A stretch of DNA of 64,000 nucleotides from Bacillus sp. AFS015802 (GTDB lineage: Bacteria > Bacillota > Bacilli > Bacillales > Bacillaceae_B). Location of the stretch: assembly GCF_002561455.1 (NCBI RefSeq), contig NZ_NTUP01000009.1:125-64124 (forward strand), written 5' to 3'. A model generated the notes under the pieces. That model worked only from the letters and a program-made list of their open reading frames with translations, had not been told where the DNA came from and did not search any database. The position numbers and the translations under genes were made by a program. Of this stretch, positions 46,130-55,252 are shown in pieces; the first letter of the stretch is position 1, and every line of letters starts with the position of its first letter.

Positions 46130-47449
46130 ATGAGGAGACTACTTGTATTATTCTTCAGCTGTTCACTTATTGGTCTAGTGGGGTGTTCAGGAGAAGAAAC
46201 AACTAAGAAAGACCTTAAAGAAACATCCTCAGAAGAGGTGAACAAGGAAAAAGAAAAAGAAGCGGTGAATTTCCCGGAGGCCCCAACTGAACCTGAAGAA
46301 ATCGTCAAGCAACCATACGGAGAGAAGATGCAGGACGTTGTGACAAAGGTGGAAAATGGGGCTGAAGCGGACATTGACAAAGTGGAAGATATCATGGAAG
46401 ACTTTCCTGCTGAGGGGCTTAGTGTAGAGGAAACGTTTAACGGGGTGGTCAATTGGTTTGCCCTGGATTATTCGGATTCCTATCAGACCTTGAAAAATTA
46501 CGAGCCGGATTTCGGTAAATATGATATTGAAGAAAAGAATCAAAAACGAAAGAATGTCGTCATACTCATTGACTCAAGCGGAAGTATGGCCGCAGAGGTA
46601 AGTGGCGGTCAGAAAATGGAACTGGCTAAAGAGGCTGTCAGTAAATTTGCGGCCGGTTTTCCAGAAGACGCTACGATTTCTCTTAGAGTCTATGGGCATA
46701 AAGGAACGGGATCAGAAGAAGATAAAAAACTATCATGCTCCAGTGATGAACTTGTTTACGAACCCAATACATATGATCAGTCATCTTTTGAGAAGGCATT
46801 GACTCAGTTTAAGCCGAGCGGATGGACACCGTTGGGAGCTTCGTTAAAGTCTTCCTACGAGGATCTTAAACAACAGGCTGGAGATGACACAGAGAACATA
46901 GTCTACGTAGTCAGTGACGGGGTCGAAACCTGTGACGGCAATCCGGTTGAAGAAGCGCGCAAATTGGTGGAATCGGATTTGAACATCCAAGTCAATATCA
47001 TTGGATTTGATGTCGATGATAAAGGCCAGGATCAGTTAAAGGCAACAGCAGAGGCAGGAAAGGGTCAATACTTTACTGTGGACAATAAAGTAGAACTCGA
47101 GAATTCGCTTCAGGAATTACTGGATAATGCCGTCCAACAAATAGAAGAGAACTTCTCTAAAGCAAGTAACGGAATCGATATTAATAATAGGTCTGTCGAG
47201 CTTCAACAACAGGTGGATGACCTGGGAAGAACATTTGATAAGCTTTCTTCAGAAGAACGAACGATTTTTAATAAGGCCATTTTATCACTTCAAAAACAGG
47301 AGAAAATAGACCGTGATAAAGCGATGGAAATAGAAGATTTAGCTGACGAGAGACTTCAAACTTTGGAGGATTTTGCGGAGAAGCTCGAGAATGAGGCGAG
47401 AGAGAAAGTGAAGAATAAGAGGGAGAGCTTATTCAAGGCGATGGAATAA
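46130..47449 (+). CDS. VWA-domain lipoprotein at the head of the Tad locus
   Basis: The 439-aa protein has a lipobox LVGC (MRRLLVLFFSCSLIGLVGC) and a von Willebrand factor A domain with the MIDAS motif LIDSSGSM at about residue 145, then LRVYGHKGTGS, SGWTPLG and SDGVETCDGNP. A helical C-terminal tail follows. VWA proteins bind partners through a metal and can act at pilus tips or in assembly. ATG 46130 has GGGGAG upstream; the frame runs back to 46088. It precedes the pilus genes by one gene. Confidence 0.85.
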   Translation: MRRLLVLFFSCSLIGLVGCSGEETTKKDLKETSSEEVNKEKEKEAVNFPEAPTEPEEIVKQPYGEKMQDVVTKVENGAEADIDKVEDIMEDFPAEGLSVEETFNGVVNWFALDYSDSYQTLKNYEPDFGKYDIEEKNQKRKNVVILIDSSGSMAAEVSGGQKMELAKEAVSKFAAGFPEDATISLRVYGHKGTGSEEDKKLSCSSDELVYEPNTYDQSSFEKALTQFKPSGWTPLGASLKSSYEDLKQQAGDDTENIVYVVSDGVETCDGNPVEEARKLVESDLNIQVNIIGFDVDDKGQDQLKATAEAGKGQYFTVDNKVELENSLQELLDNAVQQIEENFSKASNGIDINNRSVELQQQVDDLGRTFDKLSSEERTIFNKAILSLQKQEKIDRDKAMEIEDLADERLQTLEDFAEKLENEAREKVKNKRESLFKAME

Positions 47450-47467
47450 AGAGGGAAAGAGGAATGA

Positions 47468-48166
47468 ATGATGTTTATTGTAGTTGATGAATCACTAGGG
47501 TTGCCCAAAAATCTATTAACGGAAGTTCATATCCGGCCTACAACTCTTAAAAAAGGAATTTCGTTGTCTTATGCATTAGAAAAAGGAAAGAAAAGTTGGG
47601 GGTTTGGTAAACTCCCTCTAACAATGACTACAACAGATGAGATGCTTGAAGAAGTATACGGTTGGTCCATGCAGGATCGGGAAGTTCTATATATTTATGA
47701 TGAACATACCACACCAGCTGCTTGGGTGAAGAGATTGCAAAACTGGTTCTACCCCAACCAGCACATCTATCTGGTGAATGGATCCGTTAATCGGGGGTTA
47801 GCCCTTCATTTACTTTCAAATAGACCGGAAATACCATCTCTATTAGAAGGAACCCGCACGGAATATGTGATTACATCCAGTTCTAAGTATCTTGAAGGAC
47901 GGACTTATTTAAAGATGGGGAAAAAGAAACCTAAAAAATATTATCTAATAAAGAATAGGGTTATCGAATCTACTGCTTCTACAGTTGACGAACTTGTAGA
48001 AGATATCATGCGAAAACATTCTTCACAAAACTGGATCATTACATCCAATGGGGAATTCAATCAAAAAGAATTAAAAGGAGAGTATTTTCAGCTTGAGGAA
48101 GATGCCCTCCCAATAAGTAGTCATAACGTTTATTTATATCCGCTTCAACAAGAAAATATTGAATAA
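47468..48166 (+). CDS. Hypothetical protein of the Tad locus, 232 aa
   Basis: A soluble protein starting MMFIVVDESLGLPKNLLTEV with no signal or membrane helix. No known family. It lies 18 bp after the VWA gene and 15 bp before cpaB, so it is in the pilus operon and may be cytoplasmic partner of the assembly machine. Confidence 0.65.
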   Translation: MMFIVVDESLGLPKNLLTEVHIRPTTLKKGISLSYALEKGKKSWGFGKLPLTMTTTDEMLEEVYGWSMQDREVLYIYDEHTTPAAWVKRLQNWFYPNQHIYLVNGSVNRGLALHLLSNRPEIPSLLEGTRTEYVITSSSKYLEGRTYLKMGKKKPKKYYLIKNRVIESTASTVDELVEDIMRKHSSQNWIITSNGEFNQKELKGEYFQLEEDALPISSHNVYLYPLQQENIE

Positions 48167-48181
48167 TGGAGTGAACAGTCG

Positions 48182-48979
48182 ATGATCGACTCAAAAAGAA
48201 AAGCTATCATATTTTTGACATTATCATTTATATTGGCGGTTGTGGCAGCGGGGGTCATCCTCGTTCAAATCAGCCAGGCACAGGAACGTCTTGGAGAAAC
48301 GGTCAAGGTGGCTGCTGCTGCGGGTGAAATTAAATCTTATCATGAGATCAAATCGTCAGATATTAAATGGATAGAACTACCGAAGAACAGCGCCTATCAA
48401 TCTTTTATTACAGATGAAGAAAAATTAAAGAATGTTATTTCATTAGTAGATATTAAAGAGGATGATATCCTTACCGGAACTCTCATAAGGGAGAAGGTTA
48501 ATATTCCTGCTGATGAGCGGGTGGTTTGGCTGAATGCTACAGAGATCGTTTTGATTGATCAAGGTGTTGTCGAAGGAGATCAGGTAGACATCATTGTGTC
48601 GAGAGAAATTGATAAGAAAGTAGAAACAAAACGGTTGTTAAGCAATGTACCAGTCGTACAAATTGAAACCCCTGATGATAAACCCGAAGAAGGTCCAGCG
48701 CAAAGAGTAAAGATCTCTTTATCCGTAGAAGAAGCGGAAAAGCTCATTCACTACCAGAATTTCGCTAAACAAATCAGGGTGCTTCGAGTCAACCAAGTCG
48801 CTGATGATAAAGAGACTACCCAAGGTGTAAGTACTGAAGCAAAAAAAGAAACTGAGGTTAAGAAAGAAGAAAAACCGAAGGAGCAGCAAAAAGAAACCCA
48901 AGCAAAAGATGCCAAAAAAGAAGATTCTAAAAAAACAACTCCTGCTGCTGAACAAAAGAAACAGAATAACGGTCAGTGA
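48182..48979 (+). CDS. cpaB: Flp pilus assembly protein CpaB/RcpC
   Basis: The 265-aa protein has one N-terminal membrane helix (IIFLTLSFILAVVAAGVILV), an SAF domain at about residues 37-95 and an RcpC-like domain to about 205. A Lys/Glu-rich low-complexity tail (KKETEVKKEEKPKEQQ) ends the protein. CpaB family proteins are periplasmic or surface parts of Tad pilus systems. GGAGTG precedes the start. Confidence 0.85.
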   Translation: MIDSKRKAIIFLTLSFILAVVAAGVILVQISQAQERLGETVKVAAAAGEIKSYHEIKSSDIKWIELPKNSAYQSFITDEEKLKNVISLVDIKEDDILTGTLIREKVNIPADERVVWLNATEIVLIDQGVVEGDQVDIIVSREIDKKVETKRLLSNVPVVQIETPDDKPEEGPAQRVKISLSVEEAEKLIHYQNFAKQIRVLRVNQVADDKETTQGVSTEAKKETEVKKEEKPKEQQKETQAKDAKKEDSKKTTPAAEQKKQNNGQ

Positions 48980-49056
48980 TTTGTCTAACTTCTAACTGAC
49001 TTTATGGCTGAAAAGCAGCTTAATGAAAATATGTGGATCTGGAAGGATGCGACATT

Positions 49057-50184
49057 GTGAGTAAATTTAATGCCATATTAATTACACAGGATCAAGATTG
49101 GAGTGAACGTTTTAAAGGGATTGAGGAAAAGCATCAATTAGAACTGACCGTTACTCCTGAATGGAAAAAAACAATAGGAAACCAACAGCATTACCATTAC
49201 TATTTTGTGGATGTAGATTCCATTGAATATCCGAATCAGCTACAGTTTACAAGTTCCAGTTTCGTGATTGGTCTATCACGAACAGCGGATTTTGATCAAA
49301 CGAGAGAGTGGTTGATTGCCGGGGCAAAGGATCTGGTAGTTTTCCCAAAGGAACTAAATAGATTAGAAGAGTTAATCCGTGAGAGCAAAGAGCAGATCAA
49401 ATTTCACAGAGAGACAGAAATCGGATACGGTACGGGAGAGGTTCACGCCTTTTATAGTGCAAAAGGGGGAAGTGGAAAGACGCTATTGGCTGCAATGATG
49501 GCTCAGTCATTGAGTGTGCATCATAGCCAAAAGGTGCTATTAGTGGATTTGAATGCACAATTTGGGGCCATCGACAGTTTGTTTGGGTTGCAACCCCCAC
49601 GTTCTTACTACGACCTAATTCCTGTTATGGATGAAATGGAAATGAGGCATCTGCAGAACATTGCTAGTGTGGAAGAAGAGAATGGTGTCACAATCATTAC
49701 CGGGCCATCCAACCCGGCTAAAGCCGAAGAGATATCGGATGAATTAATTTCTAAGATAATCAGGGTGGCAAGGTCCCACTATGACTATATTATTCTCGAT
49801 TTGCCTTCTACTATTAATTCCATTACCTTCACAGGATTAAGTGAAGCCACAAAGGTGCACTATATATTGACGCCGGACAGCTTGGGGATGAGATGTTTCA
49901 AATATGCAGATGAATTGTTCGAACGCTTTCAAATTGGTATGAACGGTACTCTCTCCATCGTATTGAATAGGTCTCATTCAAAATCTGAACTTCACAAAAA
50001 AGATATTGAGAAAATTATAGCCAAGGATGTTAATGGTACAATCTCTTCTGATTATTTCGGAATCCAACCCTACATGAATATGGGCGTAAGTTTCTTCAAG
50101 AAGAAGAAAGATAAAGGGGATTCCAAAGCGTCAAAAGATATGAAGAAATATGTCGAAGAAACTATAAATCAAGAAATGAGGTGA
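49057..50184 (+). CDS. cpaE: CpaE/TadZ-like pilus localisation ATPase
   Basis: The 375-aa protein has an N-terminal receiver-like region (about 1-130) and a MinD/ParA-type ATPase domain with deviant Walker A SAKGGSGKT at about residues 138-146 and VLLVDLNAQFG. TadZ/CpaE proteins place Tad machinery at the cell pole. I chose GTG 49057 after GGAAGGATG over GTG 49033. It precedes tadA by 4 bp. Confidence 0.85.
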   Translation: MSKFNAILITQDQDWSERFKGIEEKHQLELTVTPEWKKTIGNQQHYHYYFVDVDSIEYPNQLQFTSSSFVIGLSRTADFDQTREWLIAGAKDLVVFPKELNRLEELIRESKEQIKFHRETEIGYGTGEVHAFYSAKGGSGKTLLAAMMAQSLSVHHSQKVLLVDLNAQFGAIDSLFGLQPPRSYYDLIPVMDEMEMRHLQNIASVEEENGVTIITGPSNPAKAEEISDELISKIIRVARSHYDYIILDLPSTINSITFTGLSEATKVHYILTPDSLGMRCFKYADELFERFQIGMNGTLSIVLNRSHSKSELHKKDIEKIIAKDVNGTISSDYFGIQPYMNMGVSFFKKKKDKGDSKASKDMKKYVEETINQEMR

Positions 50185-50188
50185 TGAA

Positions 50189-51517
50189 ATGTCCTGGGTT
50201 GAAAAGGCTGCATCTCAACGACCCACAAATACCCAGTGGAATGTGGGGCAAAGTCAAGTCGATGTCTGGGTTAGGCACTATAAAAACAGATTAATCAAAG
50301 AAGCCAATTTAGAGAACATCACAACGATGAACCCGGTTGAGCGAAAGAAGACAATCGAGCGGCTCGTCAAGCAAATGATCAATGAAGAGAAGGTTATTAT
50401 CCCTAATGACCAAACTGAAGAAATTGTTCAGCAGATCATTAATGAATCCGTAGGGTACGGTCCTCTTGAAGAACTATTACGAGATGAATCCATAACAGAA
50501 ATAATGGTGAATGGTCCATTTGAGGTATTTATCGAAAGAAAAGGTAAGCTCGAAGAAACGAGTATCAGATTTAAAGATGATGAGCACGTCCGTCATATCA
50601 TCGACCGAATCATCGCTCCTCTGGGAAGAAGGATTGACGAGAGTTCGCCGATGGTGGATGCGAGACTCCAAGACGGAAGTCGTGTAAATGCGGTCATCCC
50701 CCCAATCAGTATCGACGGGGCATCCATTTCCATCCGGAAATTCAAGAAGGATCCTTTTACACTGGAAGATCTTCAATCCTTCGGCAGTTTTTCAAACGAT
50801 ATGGGTGAATTTCTTCGGGCAGCAGTAAAAGCTAAAACCAATATCCTTGTTTCCGGGGGAACAGGAAGTGGGAAGACTACTTTGTTGAATGTGTTATCCG
50901 ACTCTATCCCATATGGCGAGAGGGTCGTCACCATTGAGGATATGGCCGAACTTCGTTTCAGCTATGATAACTTAGTGAGATTGGAAGCACGGCCTCCGAA
51001 TATGGAAGGTAAAGGGGAAATCACAATTCGGCACCTTGTGAAAAATGCTTTGAGAATGAGACCCGACAGGATCATCGTCGGGGAGGTTCGTGGCTCAGAA
51101 GCAATTGATATGTTACAAGCGATGAATACTGGGCATGAAGGATCTCTAACAACGGTGCATGCCAACACACCAAAAGATGCATTGGGACGATTGGAAGCTA
51201 TGGTCATCATGTCTGGTCTTCCTTTAACAGTTGATGTCATTCGCGGCTACTTTGTCGGTGCGCTTGATTTGATTGTGCAAACATCGCGTTTCTCGGATGG
51301 GAAGAGAAGAATTGTGAACATCTCAGAACTGGTAGAAGAAGATGGGGAAATTATTGCAAAAGACATTTTTAAATTCAATCGAACAGCAACAAGAGCTGAT
51401 GGCACAATTGAAGGTGAATTTGTGGCAACCGGATATATACCAAACATTTATAAACGATTCGTTTCGTACGGTGTAGATTTTGATAAATCCCTCTTAACAG
51501 AAGGTGCTCTTACATGA
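50189..51517 (+). CDS. tadA: Tad pilus assembly ATPase TadA/CpaF
   Basis: The 442-aa secretion ATPase powers Flp pilus assembly. It has an N-terminal helical domain, Walker A SGGTGSGKTT at about residues 225-234, the Asp box ERVVTIEDMAEL, the Walker B region RIIVGEVRGSEA, and the His box TTVHANTPKD. GAGGTGATG precedes ATG 50189. It overlaps tadB by 4 bp. Confidence 0.96.
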   Translation: MSWVEKAASQRPTNTQWNVGQSQVDVWVRHYKNRLIKEANLENITTMNPVERKKTIERLVKQMINEEKVIIPNDQTEEIVQQIINESVGYGPLEELLRDESITEIMVNGPFEVFIERKGKLEETSIRFKDDEHVRHIIDRIIAPLGRRIDESSPMVDARLQDGSRVNAVIPPISIDGASISIRKFKKDPFTLEDLQSFGSFSNDMGEFLRAAVKAKTNILVSGGTGSGKTTLLNVLSDSIPYGERVVTIEDMAELRFSYDNLVRLEARPPNMEGKGEITIRHLVKNALRMRPDRIIVGEVRGSEAIDMLQAMNTGHEGSLTTVHANTPKDALGRLEAMVIMSGLPLTVDVIRGYFVGALDLIVQTSRFSDGKRRIVNISELVEEDGEIIAKDIFKFNRTATRADGTIEGEFVATGYIPNIYKRFVSYGVDFDKSLLTEGALT

Positions 51518-52446
51518 ACATGGCATGGATCACCTTAACAGCCAGCATGTTCACCTTTGCCATATCTATCTTCTATTTCTTCTCTCATAGAAGCATGAAG
51601 GATACAAGGAAAAGAGTGGATTCATGGTTCGAGAGTGAAGAACTCAATGAAAGACGGAGCTTCGTCTTCCTCATTGGGGATAAATTCGATGGTTCTGAGT
51701 TATCCGAAGAGCTGGAGAAAAAGCTCGTGCAGGGAAGTATCCCTCTGAAGCCTTCTGAGTATATGGGGCTTTATCTCTTAGCAATCGGTGCTTTGACCCT
51801 ATTAAACTATTTTCTATTTGGTTTATACCTATTGATGGCCTTGCTGTTTTCTTATCTCATGGTCTTATTTGGATCCAAACTTCTCCTCAACTCGAGGAAA
51901 AATAAAAGAACAGAGACCTTTAATAAACAGCTGCCTGAAATTTGCCGGATGATGAGTAACGGTATAAAGGCAGGGCAGACCATACCTCAAGCCATTGAAA
52001 TGGTGAGCAGGGATATTAAAGAACCAAGCGCTGCGGAGTTCCGAAAAATGGATCATCAGCTAAAGCTGGGAGACAGCCTGGAACTGGTCATGAATGAATT
52101 TCGGGAACGGATCGCAAGTAATGACATTAATATATTTGTCAGCACGATTCTGATCCAACAGAGAGTAGGGGGGAATCTTGCAGAAGTTCTTTCAACTATG
52201 GCAGAGACGTTGGAAGAAAGAAGCAGGGTTCACAAAGAAATTGCTACTGTTACAGCTGAAAGTAAGTCCATTGCTTATATTCTGGTGGTAATGCCATTTT
52301 TGATGGCTTTAATGATGAATCTTTTTATCAAGGGATTTTTGAATGTACTTTTTACCCCTTTTGGATTATTGCTCTTTGCTATCTTTACCGTAATTGTCAT
52401 GTTTGCTTTCGTATTAATAAAACGTCTGACGCATATAAGGGTGTAG
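51514..52446 (+). CDS. tadB: Tad pilus inner-membrane platform protein TadB
   Basis: The 310-aa protein has a T2SSF domain with conserved CRMMSNGIKAGQTIPQAIEMV and LIQQRVGGNLAEVLSTMAE, flanked by transmembrane helices. TadB and TadC together form the assembly platform. It overlaps tadA by 4 bp and precedes tadC by 3 bp. Confidence 0.93.
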   Translation: MNMAWITLTASMFTFAISIFYFFSHRSMKDTRKRVDSWFESEELNERRSFVFLIGDKFDGSELSEELEKKLVQGSIPLKPSEYMGLYLLAIGALTLLNYFLFGLYLLMALLFSYLMVLFGSKLLLNSRKNKRTETFNKQLPEICRMMSNGIKAGQTIPQAIEMVSRDIKEPSAAEFRKMDHQLKLGDSLELVMNEFRERIASNDINIFVSTILIQQRVGGNLAEVLSTMAETLEERSRVHKEIATVTAESKSIAYILVVMPFLMALMMNLFIKGFLNVLFTPFGLLLFAIFTVIVMFAFVLIKRLTHIRV

Positions 52447-52449
52447 AGA

Positions 52450-53388
52450 ATGAGACTAGTTGGATTTTTTTCAATCGTCATGATTTCATTGATTTTGATC
52501 ATGCTTTTTATAGGATTTGTTTATTTATTCCTTTATATCGCCAAGAGGGAAAACCTCTTATTGGAACAAGGATATAACCCAAAGAAGAAAAAGAAAAAAG
52601 TTTCTTTAAGACAGCGAATCATGGTTCCGATTATTAAGTGGGGCATCAAGGCGGGCCCAATCGGAATAAAGTATCCTTTCTTTGCAAACGTAGAGAAGCA
52701 CGACAAAATGCTGAAAGAAGCAGGAAATCCCCTGGGCATGGACCTTCAATCGTTTTATGGGGTTCGTTTCGTGTTAGCCCTTATAGGGTTGGGTTTTGGA
52801 AGTCTTTACAGTTTTATCGGAATGCCTTTCGCTCTCCAGATTTTACTGCTTTCGGTTCTGGGGGGATTTGCAGGCCCAAGTGCCTGGTTATATTTCAAAG
52901 CGAAATACAGACAGGAGACCATCAGTGTGATGATGCCGGATTTTCTCGATACGGTGAGTGTGACACTTCAAGCCGGAGTGAGTCTGGACGGAGCACTAAA
53001 GCAGGTTACCAAGCAGTTTGAAGGTCCATTGAGTGAAGAAATCGACCGTTTCAACAAAGAAATAGAACTGGGTGTTCCGCGCCTTTCAGCGTACGAACAT
53101 ATTACAGAGCGAAATTCTTCTAAAGAATTACACACTTTAGTCAATGCTTTGATTCAAGGATCATCTTTAGGAGTGTCGGTTTCGAGGACATTTAAATTGC
53201 AGGCAGACGATTTAAGGGCTAACCGAGGATTCATTGCGAAAGAAAAAGCGGCAAAAGCAAGCCCTCAGATTACCCTGGTTACAACATTCTTTGTTGCCCC
53301 TGCAGTATTTGGATTAATCATCGGATTGTTGGTACTGAACATCATCTACAATCCACAGGCTTTTGGTTTGGAGTCTTTCCTTCAATAG
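52450..53388 (+). CDS. tadC: Tad pilus inner-membrane platform protein TadC
   Basis: The 312-aa protein has a second T2SSF domain (LDTVSVTLQAGVSLDGALKQ, then LIQGSSLGVSVSRTFKLQAD) with transmembrane helices at the N-terminus, the middle and the end. It partners TadB. It is followed by the pilin gene after 39 bp. Confidence 0.93.
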   Translation: MRLVGFFSIVMISLILIMLFIGFVYLFLYIAKRENLLLEQGYNPKKKKKKVSLRQRIMVPIIKWGIKAGPIGIKYPFFANVEKHDKMLKEAGNPLGMDLQSFYGVRFVLALIGLGFGSLYSFIGMPFALQILLLSVLGGFAGPSAWLYFKAKYRQETISVMMPDFLDTVSVTLQAGVSLDGALKQVTKQFEGPLSEEIDRFNKEIELGVPRLSAYEHITERNSSKELHTLVNALIQGSSLGVSVSRTFKLQADDLRANRGFIAKEKAAKASPQITLVTTFFVAPAVFGLIIGLLVLNIIYNPQAFGLESFLQ

Positions 53389-53427
53389 AAGGATCTATAT
53401 TATAAAAAACAATTAGGAGGAAACAAC

Positions 53428-53646
53428 ATGCTAACAAAAATGTGGTTGAAAGCAAACGCAACTTATTCTCGTTACGTAGACAATGAAAAAGGAGCCCAGG
53501 CCCTAGAGTGGGTTGCACTCGGATTGGTGGTACTTGCAGTAATGGGAGCCATTGCATCAGGGGTAGGCGATAATACGTCAATCGGTAGAACGATTGTGAG
53601 TAAGCTTGAAGAGATGATTAACAAAATTGGCGGCGGTGGTAGCTGA
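53428..53646 (+). CDS. flp: Flp-type pilin
   Basis: The 72-aa prepilin has a positively charged leader and a class III cleavage site before AQALEWVALG (Gly-Ala with Glu at +5), then a hydrophobic stretch VALGLVVLAVMGAIASG and a Gly-rich end. AGGAGG precedes the start. It is the major pilin candidate. Trp occupies the position usually held by Tyr in the Flp motif. Confidence 0.9.
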   Translation: MLTKMWLKANATYSRYVDNEKGAQALEWVALGLVVLAVMGAIASGVGDNTSIGRTIVSKLEEMINKIGGGGS

Positions 53647-53667
53647 TCGTCATTGGAGTGAAGAATC

Positions 53668-54057
53668 GTGAAGAAGCTTTTTAAGAAGCATGTCAAAAAT
53701 GAAAAAGGTTCACAGGCTATCGAATTTCTAGCCATGTTCCCTTTGGTGATCTTAGGAATGCTAATCATATGGCAGGTTGCCCTTATTGCTTATTCCATTG
53801 TAGTGGCAGAAAGTGCTGCAAGGGATGGTGCAAGGGCAGCCGCGATCCATGATGAAGATTGGGAGCAGGTTGCCCGTAAATCAGCTTTTGGAATTCATGT
53901 GGAGAATGTGACAGGGGGACCTGGTGATGAAGAAGCAAGGGTCGAAGTAATGGTGAAAGCACCCGTGATATCCTTACCCCTAATTCATGAAATGGAGTTC
54001 GATTTTACGGCAGATGCTGTAATGCCAATGGAAGAAAAGGCTGATTCAGATGACTAA
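53668..54057 (+). CDS. tadE: Pseudopilin TadE
   Basis: The 129-aa GTG-started protein has the TadE signature NEKGSQAIEFLAMFPLVILG, with a processing site after Gly and Glu at +5, then a hydrophobic helix and AESAARDGARAAA. TadE is a minor pilin processed like Flp. It overlaps the next gene by 8 bp. Confidence 0.9.
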   Translation: MKKLFKKHVKNEKGSQAIEFLAMFPLVILGMLIIWQVALIAYSIVVAESAARDGARAAAIHDEDWEQVARKSAFGIHVENVTGGPGDEEARVEVMVKAPVISLPLIHEMEFDFTADAVMPMEEKADSDD

Positions 54058-54775
54058 ATGTAAAGAGTATATAACAAATGAAAGAGGCAGCGGCATGCTG
54101 GTACTGATTATCGGCATGCTCATTGCCGCTATCTTCATTGCCTTTATTTTCTTTGACTTTTCCAATGTATTCATTAACAAACGTGTAACCCAAACCGGGG
54201 CAGATGCAGCAGCCCTTGCAGCTGTAAAAGAGTCAGGGAAAACCCTAAAAGAAGACCTCCGGGATGAAACACAGGATAAATTGGATGACTTAAAAGAAGC
54301 GTTTGAAGATTTTCTTGAACAGGCAGAGGATGAAGGTTCCGAAGACGAAGAGGAACCAAAGGATCTACCTTCTCCTGATGAATTACTAGATGATTTCATC
54401 AGTCAGGTCGAGGCAGAGTTAGGCCGCCCAATGCCAAACGATATTAAAGAGTGGCTTAAGAATTCCAGTGTAGAAGTGGATGCCAACTCCGCTTTAAAAT
54501 TCTTTTTTGAAGAAGATGAAGTCAGTGAGATCGCTTGTAAATCGGTAAGAGATAATATTAGTGGTGCAAGAGAAGCGGCAGAAAGATATGCAAAAGAGAA
54601 TCAAAACGACCGTTTAGTCGATATTCGGTTTATCCCGGAAGATTTTCGAATTTATGTCGAGACGGATCGCAAAGGACAATATGTGACGGTATCGGATGAT
54701 ATGCTAAGTCCTGTAAAATCCGAATCATCTGCTCGAATAGGAAGTCCGAAAGGCTTTACGGTTTCATGTGATTAG
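54050..54775 (+). CDS. TadG-like Flp pilus assembly protein
   Basis: The 241-aa protein begins TNERGSGMLVLIIGMLIAAI, a TadG/TadE-type N-terminal helix, followed by NVFINKRVTQTGADAAALAA. An acidic, helical domain rich in DEE follows. It lacks the C-terminal VWA domain of classic TadG; that role may be played by the separate VWA lipoproteins nearby. It overlaps the next gene by 8 bp. Confidence 0.8.
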   Translation: MTKCKEYITNERGSGMLVLIIGMLIAAIFIAFIFFDFSNVFINKRVTQTGADAAALAAVKESGKTLKEDLRDETQDKLDDLKEAFEDFLEQAEDEGSEDEEEPKDLPSPDELLDDFISQVEAELGRPMPNDIKEWLKNSSVEVDANSALKFFFEEDEVSEIACKSVRDNISGAREAAERYAKENQNDRLVDIRFIPEDFRIYVETDRKGQYVTVSDDMLSPVKSESSARIGSPKGFTVSCD

Positions 54776-54995
54776 AAAAGTAGGTTTGAGAGATGAAAGT
54801 ACTAAGCATCATTATGTTTGTATTATTGCTGTGTTATTTGGTTTAAGCTTTTTTGCAGGTCATGACTCACTGCAGCCTTACTTGATGATCTTAGTGTGGA
54901 TCAGAAGGGTGTTGCTTGGTGTGGTCATGGTATTGGGTGGAATTAGTATGTACAAACTTTTGAATACCCCTCGAAAGCAGAAAAAGGGGTACTAG
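54768..54995 (+). CDS. Small membrane protein at the end of the Tad operon, 75 aa
   Basis: The GTG-started frame has two hydrophobic helices (YVCIIAVLFGLSFFA and MILVWIRRVLLGVVMVLGG) and a basic tail. No family recognised. It overlaps the TadG-like gene by 8 bp, so it is probably co-translated. Its stop codon lies inside a perfect hairpin. Confidence 0.55.
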   Translation: MIRKVGLRDESTKHHYVCIIAVLFGLSFFAGHDSLQPYLMILVWIRRVLLGVVMVLGGISMYKLLNTPRKQKKGY

Positions 54996-55037
54996 TGTAA
55001 AGGCGATGGTGATGATCCATCGCCTTTACACTAGTAC
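54989..55037. repeat. Perfect 21-bp inverted repeat at the end of the Tad operon
   Basis: 54989-55009 pairs with 55017-55037 without mismatch around a 7-nt loop. No T-run follows on the plus strand; on the minus strand the stem is followed by CCCCTTTTTC. It spans the stop codon of the upstream gene. Confidence 0.85.
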
Positions 55038-55252
55038 AGGGGAATATAGGAGAATATTCACAAAATAGAAATTCTATCTAAAGCATCAGAATCTCTTTCT
55101 CTGTAAAAAACGTAAATAATATAGACAGTAACTCGTTCAAGTGATGAATGGTGTAAAAGGTGAAAGGTTGTCTTGAAGCTTTAACAGTAGTGGAAAGCAT
55201 ACTATAGATTCAGGTTTAATTCGTTAATTCTCAAAGAAGTGGAGGGAGTAAG

